In this document: positions 1-8,337 of the stretch, piece after piece
Numbering within the stretch: the stretch's first letter is position 1
Layout of the letters: each line of letters opens with the position of its first letter
NCBI RefSeq assembly: GCF_001632775.1
Contig: NZ_CP015249.1
Location: 1,530,686 to 1,594,685 of the forward strand
Length of the DNA stretch: 64,000 nucleotides
Origin: Dokdonella koreensis DS-123
GTDB taxonomy: Bacteria > Pseudomonadota > Gammaproteobacteria > Xanthomonadales > Rhodanobacteraceae
Direction: 5' to 3'
Position numbers and translations under genes: made by a program
The notes under the pieces: generated by a model
The model's input: the letters and a program-made list of their open reading frames with translations, nothing else
Databases searched by the model: none
What the model was told of the DNA's origin: nothing

Positions 1-2292
1 GATCGCGAACGCGGCCGGCAGGTGCTCGGCACCGGCATCGCGGTGCAGGCCGAGCCGCTCGAAGGTGACCAGGTTGAGCGCGCCGAGCGCGATGCCGGCC
101 AGCGCCAGGCCGCCGGCACCGGCCAGCACGCGCAGGCGTACGCGCAGCGGCGAGGCGCCGAGCGCGAAGCGCAGCGCGAACTCGGTCGTCCGGCGCGCGA
201 TCAGGTAGGCGGTGACCGCGCCGATGCCGACGGCGGCGATCAGCGCGGCGGCCAGCGCGAACAGGGCGACGACCACCGCCTGCAGGCGCGGCCCGGCGGT
301 CGACGCGGTGACCGCCTCGTCCATCGTGCGCAGGTCGTAGAGCGGGCGGTCCGGCATCAGCCGTGCGGCCTGTGCGCGGATGCCGGCGGCGACCGCCGCC
401 GGTTCGGCATCGGTGCGCACGGCGAGCGTCATCGTCTCCCACAGGTACCAGGTGATCGGCATGTAGACGGTCGGCGACACGCCGTCGGCGACCTTGCGCT
501 GGAAGGTGTCCTCGGCCACGCCGACCACTTCGCGGCGCTGGCCGTTGCCCATCGTGACGAGCCGGCCGACCACGTCGGTGGAGCCGAACACGCGCTCGGC
601 GACGGTGCGGCTGAGGATGATGCGGTCGGTGGGCTCGTTCTCGCGCGCGAACGGGCGGCCGGCGATCAGCGGAATGCCGAAGGTCTCGAAATAGCGGGCG
701 TCGACGATGCGCCAGGACGCCTGCACCCGGCGCTCCGGCGGTGACACCTCGGCCGGCATCGGCCCGGGTGCGACCTCCGACTGGGTGTCGACCGAGCCGA
801 GCGGCGCCTCGCTGGCGATCGTCGCCGCGCGCACGCCCGGCAGGGCCTGCACCGCCTCGGCCACGCTGGCCAGGGCGCGGCGCTGCGCATCGAAGACCTC
901 GCTCGAGTCGAGCGTCGGCAGCGAGATGCGCGCGGTCAGCAGGTGCGCGGTCTGGTAGCCCAGGTTGGCCTGTGCCAGCGTCCAGAGCCGGCCACCCAGT
1001 GCCAGCGCGCCGCTCAGCAGCACGGTGGCGATCGCGAACTGGGCCACCACCAGGCCGGCCCGCAGCGGGGCGCTGCGCCGGCCGAGCGCGTTGCGCGCGC
1101 GATTGAGCGCCACGGTGGGCGCCGCACGCGCCGCGATCGCCGCCGGCACGCTGGTGAACGCCAGCGCCGTCAGCGCGCAGGCGGCGATGGCCGTGGCGGC
1201 GACCAGCGGGTCGATGCCGAGGGTGGTCAGGCGCGGCTGGCTCGCCTGCAGGGTCTGCGCGGCGATCCGCAGCAGGGCCGCTGCCAGCGGCAGGGCCAGG
1301 GCGGCACCGGCGACGACGAGGAGCGCGGTCTCCGCCAGCACGTCCAGCCGCAGCTGGCTGCGGCTGGCACCGAGCGCCTGGCGCACACCCAGCTCGTGCT
1401 GGCGATCGGCGGCACGGGCGATCTGCAGGCCGGCGAGGTTGCTGCAGGTGACCAGCAGCAACAGCGCCACGGCGCCCAGCAGCACCCACAGGCGCGTGCG
1501 TTCGTCCGCGCCGACCAGTTGCTCGCGCACCGGGGCCACCGTGATGCCCCAGTCGGCATTGCTGTCCGGGTACTGGCGCGCCAGCTCGGCGGCGATCGTG
1601 TCGAGTTCGTTCTGCGCCTGGGCCCGGGTGGTGCCGGGAGCGAGGCGCGCGACGACGTCGAGCCGGCGGTCACCGCGGTTGGCCTCCTCGCGCGGCGTCA
1701 CCGTCAGCGGCAGCCACAGGTCCGTGCGGGCGGCGACGCCGATGTCGTCCGGCACGACGCCGACGATGGTGCGTTCGCGCCCTTCGACGACCAGGGTGCG
1801 GCCGAGCACGGCGGCATCGCCGCCGAAGCGGTCGCGCCAGAGCGTGGCGGAGACCAGCATCGCCGATGCGCGATCGTCCTCGCCGCCGTCGAGCGCGCGG
1901 CCGAGCAGCGGAGCGACGCCGAGAACCGCGTTCATGTCCGGGCTGACCAGCAGCGCGTCGATGCGCTCGGTGCCCTCGGCCGTGCGCACGCTCACGCCGC
2001 GGCGCTTGAAGGCCGCCATCGCACTGAAGCCGCGCGCTTCCTGGAACGACCTGAAGTCCGGCTCCGACACCGCGAAGCCGGTGACGCTGCGCGCATCGTT
2101 GCGGCCGGATACCGACATCAGCGTCGACTCGTCGGCGACCGGCAGCGGCTCCAGCAGCACGCGGTACAGCAAGGCGTAGACGGTGACCACGGAGGCGACG
2201 CCGAGTGTCAGGGTGACCAGGGCGGCCAGCGCATAGCCGCGGTTGCCGGGCCGACGCAGGCGCCGCCAGGCGGCAGTCAGGGAGTTCAGCAT
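1..2292 (-). CDS. ADOP/MacB-type ABC transporter permease, C-terminus cut by window edge
   Basis: Read on the minus strand from ATG at 2292, 764 codons stay open to position 1, so the end of the protein lies outside the window. The architecture is a duplicated MacB/FtsX permease: one membrane span near residues 20-42, a periplasmic MacB-like core to about 260, spans near 264-288, 322-345, 357-385 and 410-440, a second periplasmic core, then spans near 669-697 and 714-738. About one more span is expected, since ADOP proteins are usually around 800 residues. Members of this family take part in ATP-driven export or lipoprotein/peptide handling at the inner membrane; the substrate here is unknown. 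No ATPase subunit lies on the visible side, so a partner could only be beyond position 1. A GGAG sits about 10 bases before the start. The family call is strong and the substrate is open. Confidence 0.85.
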   Translation of the reverse strand, partial: MLNSLTAAWRRLRRPGNRGYALAALVTLTLGVASVVTVYALLYRVLLEPLPVADESTLMSVSGRNDARSVTGFAVSEPDFRSFQEARGFSAMAAFKRRGVSVRTAEGTERIDALLVSPDMNAVLGVAPLLGRALDGGEDDRASAMLVSATLWRDRFGGDAAVLGRTLVVEGRERTIVGVVPDDIGVAARTDLWLPLTVTPREEANRGDRRLDVVARLAPGTTRAQAQNELDTIAAELARQYPDSNADWGITVAPVREQLVGADERTRLWVLLGAVALLLLVTCSNLAGLQIARAADRQHELGVRQALGASRSQLRLDVLAETALLVVAGAALALPLAAALLRIAAQTLQASQPRLTTLGIDPLVAATAIAACALTALAFTSVPAAIAARAAPTVALNRARNALGRRSAPLRAGLVVAQFAIATVLLSGALALGGRLWTLAQANLGYQTAHLLTARISLPTLDSSEVFDAQRRALASVAEAVQALPGVRAATIASEAPLGSVDTQSEVAPGPMPAEVSPPERRVQASWRIVDARYFETFGIPLIAGRPFARENEPTDRIILSRTVAERVFGSTDVVGRLVTMGNGQRREVVGVAEDTFQRKVADGVSPTVYMPITWYLWETMTLAVRTDAEPAAVAAGIRAQAARLMPDRPLYDLRTMDEAVTASTAGPRLQAVVVALFALAAALIAAVGIGAVTAYLIARRTTEFALRFALGASPLRVRLRVLAGAGGLALAGIALGALNLVTFERLGLHRDAGAEHLPAAFAI

Positions 2293-2392
2293 CGGCAGGC
2301 GCTCCAGGCGATCGGTACGGTCCCGTTGCAGCAAGCACCGTGCCATCGCGACGGCGACGGCGCACCGCCGGCATGCACATGCGGCGGCGGCG

Positions 2393-2418
2393 AGCAGCGT
2401 CCGTTTGCGGACGCTGCT
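2393..2418 (-). terminator. Perfect 11-bp hairpin behind the VOC gene
   Basis: An 11-bp perfect inverted repeat (arms 2393-2403 and 2408-2418, loop TTTG) lies between the VOC gene and the permease gene, both on the minus strand. No T-run follows it on either strand, so it is either a weak terminator or an mRNA 3'-end stabiliser. The other bases of 2293-2493 show nothing further. Confidence 0.4.
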
Positions 2419-2493
2419 GCGTTCGTTCCCGTACGGCCGGCCGTGGTGGCAGGACGCGGCGGCGACGCGGCGGACCGCACGCAGCGCGGTTCG

Positions 2494-2937
2494 CTAGGCG
2501 CCCGCGAACAGCGCATCGTAGCGGCGCTGCATTTCCTCGGGTGCGACCTCCTCGATGCTGTGGCCGATGTTCCACCGGTGCCCGAACGGATCGCGGATCG
2601 CGCCGGAGCGCTCGCCGTAGAACGCATCCTTCGGTGCCGATTCCAGCGTCGCGCCGGCCGCGACCGCGCGCGCGATCGTCGCATCGGCATCGTCCACGTG
2701 CAGGTGCAGCGTGACGGTGGTGTCGCCGATCGTCGGCGGCGAGCGGATGCCGAACTCGGGGAATTCCTCGGCCAGCATCAGCGTGCTGCCGCCGAAGTCG
2801 AGCTCGGCATGGCCGACGCGGCCGCCGGGCTCGGTCAGGCGGAACTTCTCGGTGGCGTCGAACGCGCGTGCGTAGAACGCGATCGCGGCATCGGCGTCGT
2901 TGACGTGCAGGTAGGCGAACAGCTCGTGGACGGCCAT
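2494..2937 (-). CDS. VOC family (glyoxalase/PhnB-like) protein
   Basis: A 147-residue protein that starts MAVHELFAYLHVNDADAA and has two beta-alpha-beta-beta-beta modules typical of the vicinal oxygen chelate superfamily. The second module carries HLHVDDAD and ends with DPFGHRWNIGHSIEEVAPEE, which is the pattern of PhnB-like VOC proteins. This subgroup has no single known reaction and often has no demonstrated activity; it may bind or modify a small molecule in the cytoplasm. A longer frame runs upstream, but homology begins at this ATG. The AraC-type regulator gene lies 112 bp upstream on the same strand and may control it. Family confident, role unknown. Confidence 0.85.
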   Translation of the reverse strand: MAVHELFAYLHVNDADAAIAFYARAFDATEKFRLTEPGGRVGHAELDFGGSTLMLAEEFPEFGIRSPPTIGDTTVTLHLHVDDADATIARAVAAGATLESAPKDAFYGERSGAIRDPFGHRWNIGHSIEEVAPEEMQRRYDALFAGA

Positions 2938-3049
2938 GGGGCGCTCCGGTGGACGGGTCGAAGGCACCTTACGCGCAGTCCTCGCCCGGCGTCTTGAACG
3001 AAATTGAACGGCGCCCCCGGTGCTGCGCCGACGCGCCGGTGCGGCGCTT

Positions 3050-3880
3050 TCAGGTGGACGTGGACGTGTCCAGGGCCACCCGGACGTGGCGAGGCGAGGC
3101 GGGCGCCAGGCGGGCGTAGGTTTCGGGCGTGAGGCCGGCGAACGCGCGGAAGTCGCGCTGGAAGTGCGGCTGGTCGCTGTAGCCGAGCGCCAGCGCCAGC
3201 TCGGCCATCGTGCGGCCGTCCGGGCCGCCAATCCGTTCCAGCGCGCGCCCGAAGCGCACCACGCGAGCGAACCGTTTCGGCGAGAGGCCCACGGCATCGC
3301 GGAACAGGGTCAGCAGGCGCCGGTGGCTGCAGCCGCTGGCGGCGACCAGTGCGCCGACCGCGGGCGGCGTGCCGGGTGCCTCGATCCGGGCCAGGGTCTC
3401 GGCCACCGCCGGGTGCATGCCGCGCGGGCGGCGCAGGCGGGCGAGCAGCAGCGCTTCGAGGGCGTCGAGCGCCGCTTCGGCATCGGCGATCGCGAGCAGG
3501 CGCTCGTACGCCTCGCCTGCGGCGGCGCCCCAGAGGGCGTCGAGCGGAACATGCTGCTCGGCCAGCGCGCCGGCCGGGGCGCCGAGCAGCACGCCGGCAC
3601 CGCCTGGGTGCAACTGCACGCCGACGGTATGCGTGGGGCCTGCCAGGTCGCGCACGTAGAAGCTCGAGCGGATGCCGCCGACCACGGCGGTACCGAGCGG
3701 CCGGTCGCGACCGCCGCCGTCGCTGATGCACAGCGGCGTGCCGGCCAGGCGGAATGCCAGATGGGTTTCCCCGGTCGGCAGCAGGTGCTCGCGACGCGGG
3801 CCGGTGGCCTCGGAACGTGTCAGCCACAGCGTCCGGACGAACGGCTGCAGGGCGGGGCAGGGGCGGCGTTCGAGGAACAT
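3050..3880 (-). CDS. AraC family transcriptional regulator
   Basis: The protein has an N-terminal effector-type domain (residues 1 to about 160, starting MFLERRPCPALQPFVRTLW, which resembles the DUF6597 domain found ahead of AraC helices) and a C-terminal AraC double helix-turn-helix. The second helix-turn-helix is visible as MAELALALGYSDQPHFQRDF followed by FAGLTPETYA. It should act as a cytoplasmic DNA-binding regulator of a nearby or distant gene; the effector is not known. I chose ATG 3880 because a -10-like TACGAT (3888-3893) sits 7 bases before it, so the mRNA may be leaderless. The alternatives are ATG 3889 and more distant in-frame starts. The VOC gene follows 112 bp downstream. Confidence 0.85.
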   Translation of the reverse strand: MFLERRPCPALQPFVRTLWLTRSEATGPRREHLLPTGETHLAFRLAGTPLCISDGGGRDRPLGTAVVGGIRSSFYVRDLAGPTHTVGVQLHPGGAGVLLGAPAGALAEQHVPLDALWGAAAGEAYERLLAIADAEAALDALEALLLARLRRPRGMHPAVAETLARIEAPGTPPAVGALVAASGCSHRRLLTLFRDAVGLSPKRFARVVRFGRALERIGGPDGRTMAELALALGYSDQPHFQRDFRAFAGLTPETYARLAPASPRHVRVALDTSTST

Positions 3881-3887
3881 GGCCGGC

Positions 3888-3893
3888 ATCGTA
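3888..3893 (-). promoter_or_regulatory. -10-like box for a possibly leaderless AraC regulator mRNA
   Basis: On the minus strand TACGAT ends 7 bases before ATG 3880, which would place the transcription start on or near the A of the start codon. There is no convincing -35 box. See the finding on similar spacing at other genes. Confidence 0.35.
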
Positions 3894-4067
3894 GCGCCGA
3901 TCGGGTCGGATACCGGCGTGCATCGAGGCACCGCCGGGATCGAGCCGGATGACGCCCGGCGAGGGGCGCCGAACATGTCCTCGGCTTGTTGGGCCTGTTG
4001 CGGGATGGTCCGCCGCGGTGCCCCGGCTTTCGCCAGCGAGGTGAAGGTGCCGGCCGGCGCCTCGGTG

Positions 4068-4556
4068 TCAGAGGCGCGCGATCATCCGTTCGGCGCGTTC
4101 GTTGAGCGCGGCGATGGCGGCCGGGTCCAGGGTCTTGCCGAGCAGGCGGCGATACTCGGGCAACAGGTCGAGCAGGGCCTGCCGGGAATAGCAGCGCTCG
4201 ACCTTCAGCGTGAACAGGAACGCCCGCAGCCCGAGGTGGGCGACCACGCTGTCGTTGATGTATTGCCGCGCCTGGACCAGCGGCGAGGCCGCGTCGAAGG
4301 CAGGGCCCGGTGGATCGGAGGCCGGTGCGGCAGGCACTCCCGCACCGGCCACGTCGATGAGGTCGGCGACCGCCAGTTCGTCCAGCAGCGCGTCGACGTC
4401 GCCGAGCGAGTGGAACCGTTCGCGGATCTCGCGCACCGTGTGCTCGCCGTTGATCGCGATCAGCAGCATGCGCTGCCGCGAGCCGAGCTGCCGGCTGCGA
4501 TCGGCCACTTCGTTGCGGCCGCTGGTGGTCTTGACGGGTACGGCGGAATCGCGCAT
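4068..4556 (-). CDS. Hypothetical protein with a winged-helix-like N-terminal part
   Basis: A 162-residue soluble protein. Residues about 25-65 (SRQRMLLIAINGEHTVREI then DALLDELAVADLIDV) look like a small winged-helix module of a type common in short, unassigned proteobacterial proteins. A Pro/Ala linker follows at about 70-90, then a helical C-terminal half. There is no signal peptide and no catalytic motif. GAGGG lies about 7 bases before the start. Both neighbours (AraC regulator, serine hydrolase) are on the same strand but far enough away to be separate units. I do not recognise a function. Confidence 0.75.
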   Translation of the reverse strand: MRDSAVPVKTTSGRNEVADRSRQLGSRQRMLLIAINGEHTVREIRERFHSLGDVDALLDELAVADLIDVAGAGVPAAPASDPPGPAFDAASPLVQARQYINDSVVAHLGLRAFLFTLKVERCYSRQALLDLLPEYRRLLGKTLDPAAIAALNERAERMIARL

Positions 4557-4707
4557 GCAGGAGCCCTCGGGTGGGTCATGCTAGACCGCCGCTTGCCGGT
4601 CGAAGCGTGACGCAGTTCCGCTGGCACGGTCGGCGTGGGGCACCGGGCCGCGGACGATAGGGTCGTCCTGCAATGCCGCCGGTCGCGGATGCCGCGGCGA
4701 CCCGGCC

Positions 4708-5025
4708 GTGACGGGACCGGCCGGGGCGAGGATGGTCAATGCGATCGCCGTGCAGTCCGGCGGACGGGTCGCATTCGGCGGACAGTTCGAGTTCGTCCAG
4801 GGCACGCCGCGGCGGCACCTGGCCCGCCTGGGCGCGGACGGGCGGGTCGATGCCGGCCTGGCCGCCGACGTGGCCGGCCGGGCGTTCCCGGGTATCGACG
4901 CCATCCCTGCCGGCCCGGGCGACACGCTGCCGGTCGGTGGCCGGTTCACGAGCATCGGCGGGCAGTCGCGCAACCGGGTGGCCCGGCTGCGCGGTGAACG
5001 GATCTTCGCCGGCGGGTTCGAGTGA
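4708..5025 (+). pseudogene. Remnant of a delta-60 repeat (beta-propeller) surface protein
   Basis: The plus-strand frame encodes about 1.5 recognisable delta-60 repeats: VNAIAVQSGGRVAFGGQF, then HLARLGADGRVDAGL, then a second GGRFTSIGGQSRNRVARL. It ends with GERIFAGGFE. That last segment is the same C-terminal tail seen on intact secreted proteins in this window. Intact delta-60 proteins have several repeats and a signal peptide, and neither is present here; upstream of about 4732 the open frame shows no similarity. I read it as the 3' end of a decayed gene between the hypothetical protein and the serine hydrolase. It could instead be a short expressed fragment. No clear ribosome-binding site was seen. 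Confidence 0.55.
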
Positions 5026-5077
5026 CCGGCCAGGGCGTCTCGCGGCCGGGCCGCGTGCCGTGCCCGGCGCGCGGTCG

Positions 5078-6196
5078 TCAGGCGGCGTAGCGCCGGCCGA
5101 TCGCGGCGACGAAGGCGTCCATGTCGACGCGTCCGGCGTTGCTCAGCGCGATCACCGTGATGTCCTCGTCGATCATGCGGAAGAGCTGCCCCTGCGCACC
5201 CATGATGCGGCCGGGCCGCTTGACCACCCGCGATCGCCGGTCGCCGACCCGCATCGTGTAGGACCACACGCCGTAGCCGTAGTCGTCCAGGCCGCCGGCG
5301 GTCATCCGCGCGAGCGAGGCCGGGCGGAGCAGGCGCCCGCCGAACAGGGCATCGGCGAAGGCCAGCAGGTCGCCGGCGGTGGCGTACATGGCGCCGGCGG
5401 CGTACCAGTTCTCCGGATAGACCGGCAGGTCGTTGGCGAACGCGCCGAGGTCGTCCCGGTAGAAATAGCAGTCGGCCAGTCCGTCGACGATCGCGGCCTG
5501 GCGCAGCAGGCCGGTGTCCCCGAGATCGAGCGGGTCGAGGATCTGCGCCTGCAGCACGTCCTCGTAGGGCCTGCCGCAGACCTGCTCGATCAGGTTGCCG
5601 AGCACGACGTAGTCGGCGTTGTTGTAGTCGAAGCGCTGGCCCGGCGCCGCGACCAGGTCGCCGCTGCAATAGCGCTCCAGCAGCTGGTCGCGCGTCATCG
5701 GCGTCTGGTAGACCGGGATGCCGTCCTTCAGTGCCGCTTCCAGGTCGGTCACGGTGTCCATGTTCGGCAGGCCGGAAGTGTGGTTCAGCAGGTGGTGCGC
5801 GGTGATCGTGGCGGCGCCGTTGCTGCGGTAGCCGGGCAGGTAGGCACGTATCGGCCGGTGCAGGTCGACGCGTCCCTGCTCGTGCAGCTGCAGCACCAGC
5901 ACCGCGGTGAACGCCTTGGTGATCGAGGCGATCCGATAGCGGGTTCGCAGTCTGTTGCGGACGCCGAAGGCGCGGCTGGCGAGGCCGAAGCTGCGGGCAT
6001 AGACCACGTCGGCGCGCTTGCGCACGAGGACCGAGCCGCTGAACGCGTGCTCGGCGGCATGGGCGGCGATGAAATCGCCGGGTTCCTCGGCCAGCGCCGC
6101 CATCGCCGGCGCCAGCAGCGCCAGGCCGAGCAGGCGGCGGCGCGTCGGCGAGGCGGCCCGGGGCGGCTCGGGTCGGGTTTCGGCGGGTAGCGGCAT
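5078..6196 (-). CDS. Serine hydrolase, beta-lactamase/penicillin-binding-like (class C fold), exported
   Basis: A 372-residue protein. An N-terminal RRRLLGLALLAPAMAALA (about residues 19-36) is a signal peptide with twin-arginine character. The SxxK motif is S91-I-T-K94 and the YxN motif is Y191-N-N193, as in PF00144 esterase/peptidase/beta-lactamase proteins. The third motif, usually [HK]-x-G, appears as R327-P-G, so the basic residue is Arg. Family members act in the periplasm as D-Ala-D-Ala peptidases, esterases or peptide hydrolases; the substrate cannot be read from the sequence. The length is usual for the family, and GGAAG precedes the start by about 9 bases. No operon partner is visible. 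Confidence 0.85.
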   Translation of the reverse strand: MPLPAETRPEPPRAASPTRRRLLGLALLAPAMAALAEEPGDFIAAHAAEHAFSGSVLVRKRADVVYARSFGLASRAFGVRNRLRTRYRIASITKAFTAVLVLQLHEQGRVDLHRPIRAYLPGYRSNGAATITAHHLLNHTSGLPNMDTVTDLEAALKDGIPVYQTPMTRDQLLERYCSGDLVAAPGQRFDYNNADYVVLGNLIEQVCGRPYEDVLQAQILDPLDLGDTGLLRQAAIVDGLADCYFYRDDLGAFANDLPVYPENWYAAGAMYATAGDLLAFADALFGGRLLRPASLARMTAGGLDDYGYGVWSYTMRVGDRRSRVVKRPGRIMGAQGQLFRMIDEDITVIALSNAGRVDMDAFVAAIGRRYAA

Positions 6197-6272
6197 GGCG
6201 GTGCTTCCGGTCGGCGCGTGGGCGCGGTGCCGACCGGGGATACCGCCATGTCGCCGGCGGTTGCAGCGTGCT

Positions 6273-6788
6273 TCAGTACTGGCGGTCCTCGGCCACGAAG
6301 CGGCCGTTCTCGATCGTCAGCGGCGTGCCCTTGGCGTCCTTGAGCCGGAACGTGAAGCGGCCCTCGATGACCTTGCCGCGCGCGGCGGTGACCTCGAAGC
6401 GGTTGTCGGGGCTGTTCTTGTCGAGGCGGAACTCGGCGTCGGGATCCTCGCCATAGGGTTTTCTGCCGACGGTGAAGCCGACGTCGCAGGTGCTGCGGGA
6501 GAGCGCTTCGGCGGACAGGCTGAAGCTGCGGTCCGGCACGTAGCCGTCGCAGGTGATCGACAGGCGGTCGATGCGGGTCTTCGGTGGCGGGTAGGTGCTG
6601 GCGCCGGCCGTCGTCGCGCTCAGCGTGAAGGTCTCGCCGATCGGGATCAGCATGATGCCGTCATCGTCGCTGACGAAGGGCTGGCCGCCGATGTCGGCAC
6701 TGAGCGCCTGCGGCTGGTCGGCGGCGGCGGGCGGCGCCAGGGCGGGGAGCAGGGAAACCAGGAACAGGAAGGGCAGGGCGCGACGCAT
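6273..6788 (-). CDS. Secreted hypothetical protein
   Basis: A 171-residue protein with a clear signal peptide (MRRALPFLFLVSLLPALAPPAAA, cleavage near residue 23) and no further membrane span. The mature part is beta-rich with two Cys (in ITCDGY and STCDVGF) that could form a disulfide in the periplasm. Start chosen at 6788 because GGAGGA ends 6 bases before it; another ATG 6 bases upstream (6794) touches the ribosome-binding site. It lies between the serine hydrolase and a beta-helix protein, all on the minus strand. No family recognised. Confidence 0.75.
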   Translation of the reverse strand: MRRALPFLFLVSLLPALAPPAAADQPQALSADIGGQPFVSDDDGIMLIPIGETFTLSATTAGASTYPPPKTRIDRLSITCDGYVPDRSFSLSAEALSRSTCDVGFTVGRKPYGEDPDAEFRLDKNSPDNRFEVTAARGKVIEGRFTFRLKDAKGTPLTIENGRFVAEDRQY

Positions 6789-6958
6789 GGGCATTCCTCC
6801 GATGGGTGCCGTGGAATACGCAAACCGGTCGCGTGTCGGGACATCGCCGTCGCGACGCCCGCATCGCGATGGCGCGTTGATGCGATCGCGCGCGGGGCGG
6901 CAGTGCGGGCGGCTGGTCCGCGCAACCGCTGGCACGGTAGTGCCGCGACCGTGTGAGC

Positions 6959-6986
6959 CGGGCAAGGGCACGACGGCTCTTGCCCG
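6959..6986 (-). terminator. Hairpin just behind the beta-helix gene
   Basis: Arms 6959-6969 and 6976-6986 (CGGGCAAGGGC against GCTCTTGCCCG) pair over 11 positions with one mismatch around a 6-base loop, 9 bases past the stop codon of the minus-strand gene at 6995. There is no strong T-run, so it is a probable but weak terminator. Confidence 0.5.
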
Positions 6987-6994
6987 ACAAGCGG

Positions 6995-8119
6995 CTAGTC
7001 GCCGGCGGGATCGAAGCCGTGGGCGAACACGGTGTCCCAGGTCTGGTTCTCGTAGGCGCCCGGGTCGAGCGCGCCGAAGCGCAGGCGCCGCCGGCCGTCG
7101 AGGTCGTGGAACGCCAGCGGGTAGACCGGAATGGCGCCGCGCGCGCGATCGAGCAGCGGCGAATCGTCGGCGAGGCGGTAGTCGCCGGCGGCGGCATCGA
7201 CGAAGCGCGGATCGCCGTCGAGCGCGCCGGTGACGGACGGCGCGATGGTGCCGGTGGTGACCGGGACGAGGCTGTGGTCGTAGTAAGCGGTGCCGGCGCC
7301 GAATCCGATGTGCGCGAAGCCTTCGATGCTCATGTCCGACTGCGCGTTGTCGGCGAATACGCTGTTGACGACGTCCATGCGCGCGCCCTCGCCGAGGCCG
7401 GCACCGATGCCGCAGCCGCGGTTGGCCTGGCCGGCGCAGGTGCCGCCGGCGAAGGTGCTGTTGATCAGCACCGCCGCGTACGGCGACTCGCCGGCGAGGA
7501 CGGTGATCGCCAGGTGGCCGTAGGCGCTGGTCGGCGCCTCGTTGTCGGCGAACAGGCTGTTGGCGATGCGCAGCAGGCCCTTCTTGAGGTAGAAGTCGGC
7601 GCCGCCGCCGAAGTAGCCGCTGTTGCCGGCCACGATCACGTTGTCGAGCCAGAACTCGGCGTAGTTCTCGCCGTTGGAGAACATCGACAACCCGCCGCCG
7701 CGCACGAACCCCTCGCCGAAGCCGTTGCGCACGGTCAGGTTGGAGAGCAGGAAGCGCGGGGCCGAGACCGGCGTCACCGCCGGGTTGTAGAAGAGCTTGA
7801 ACACCTGGCGCAGGCCTTCGCCGTCCAGCACGGTGTCGCCGGCCACGTTCGAGCGGCGCGCGCACGGCGTGCCGCCGTCCTCGATCCAGCCGCCGTTGAC
7901 GTAGAGCCAGCCCGACACGGTGGTGGTGTAGAGGAAGGTCTGCGCCTGCGCGTAGGTGCCGCGGCGGATGCGGATCTCGTCGTCACCGGTCGATGCCGCG
8001 GCCGCATTCAGTGCCTGCTGCAGTTCCGCGGCGGTGCCGACGCAGTAGGTTGCCGCGTCGGCGGCGGGCAGGGCGAGCAGCAGGATCAGGCCGGCCAGCG
8101 GCCGGAGCGTGGAGTTCAT
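6995..8119 (-). CDS. Secreted right-handed beta-helix protein with C-terminal F-x-x-G-F tail
   Basis: A 374-residue protein with a signal peptide (MNSTLRPLAGLILLLALPAADA) followed by a pectate-lyase-like parallel beta-helix: repeated segments such as FLLSNLTVRNG, WLDNVIVAGNSGYFGGGA, RIANSLFADNEA and DVVNSVFADNA. The C-terminal part has the LDGDPRFVDAAAGDYRLADDSPLLDRA signature of choice-of-anchor/polymorphic outer-membrane-type proteins, and the protein ends DTVFAHGFDPAGD. The fold implies an exported or surface protein that may bind polysaccharide; no catalytic residues are recognised. Start 8119 is supported by AGGAGA 8 bases upstream. Two other beta-helix proteins lie in this window. Confidence 0.85.
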   Translation of the reverse strand: MNSTLRPLAGLILLLALPAADAATYCVGTAAELQQALNAAAASTGDDEIRIRRGTYAQAQTFLYTTTVSGWLYVNGGWIEDGGTPCARRSNVAGDTVLDGEGLRQVFKLFYNPAVTPVSAPRFLLSNLTVRNGFGEGFVRGGGLSMFSNGENYAEFWLDNVIVAGNSGYFGGGADFYLKKGLLRIANSLFADNEAPTSAYGHLAITVLAGESPYAAVLINSTFAGGTCAGQANRGCGIGAGLGEGARMDVVNSVFADNAQSDMSIEGFAHIGFGAGTAYYDHSLVPVTTGTIAPSVTGALDGDPRFVDAAAGDYRLADDSPLLDRARGAIPVYPLAFHDLDGRRRLRFGALDPGAYENQTWDTVFAHGFDPAGD

Positions 8120-8337
8120 CGTCGGTTCTCCTGGACGTGTCGAGTGGAACGGCGCCGCACGCGTGCAGCAGGGCGGCGTCTGCCGGGTGCGCCGCCGCGT
8201 CGCTGGCGTGCACGGGCCCGGTTGCCGATCCAGTACGCAGTCCGGCAGGCGATCCCCCAACCGGGGCCGGTCGCGGCCCGGCGGCACGCGTCGTAGACTG
8301 TGCCCCGGTGCAGGGCGTCTCCTCGGGCGGGGCGGGC

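Noticed and set aside
943-2997. A plus-strand open frame of 684 codons across the permease and VOC genes
   Set aside because: Arg/Gly/Gln-rich shadow; the minus strand gives a complete permease reading with membrane spans and start site.
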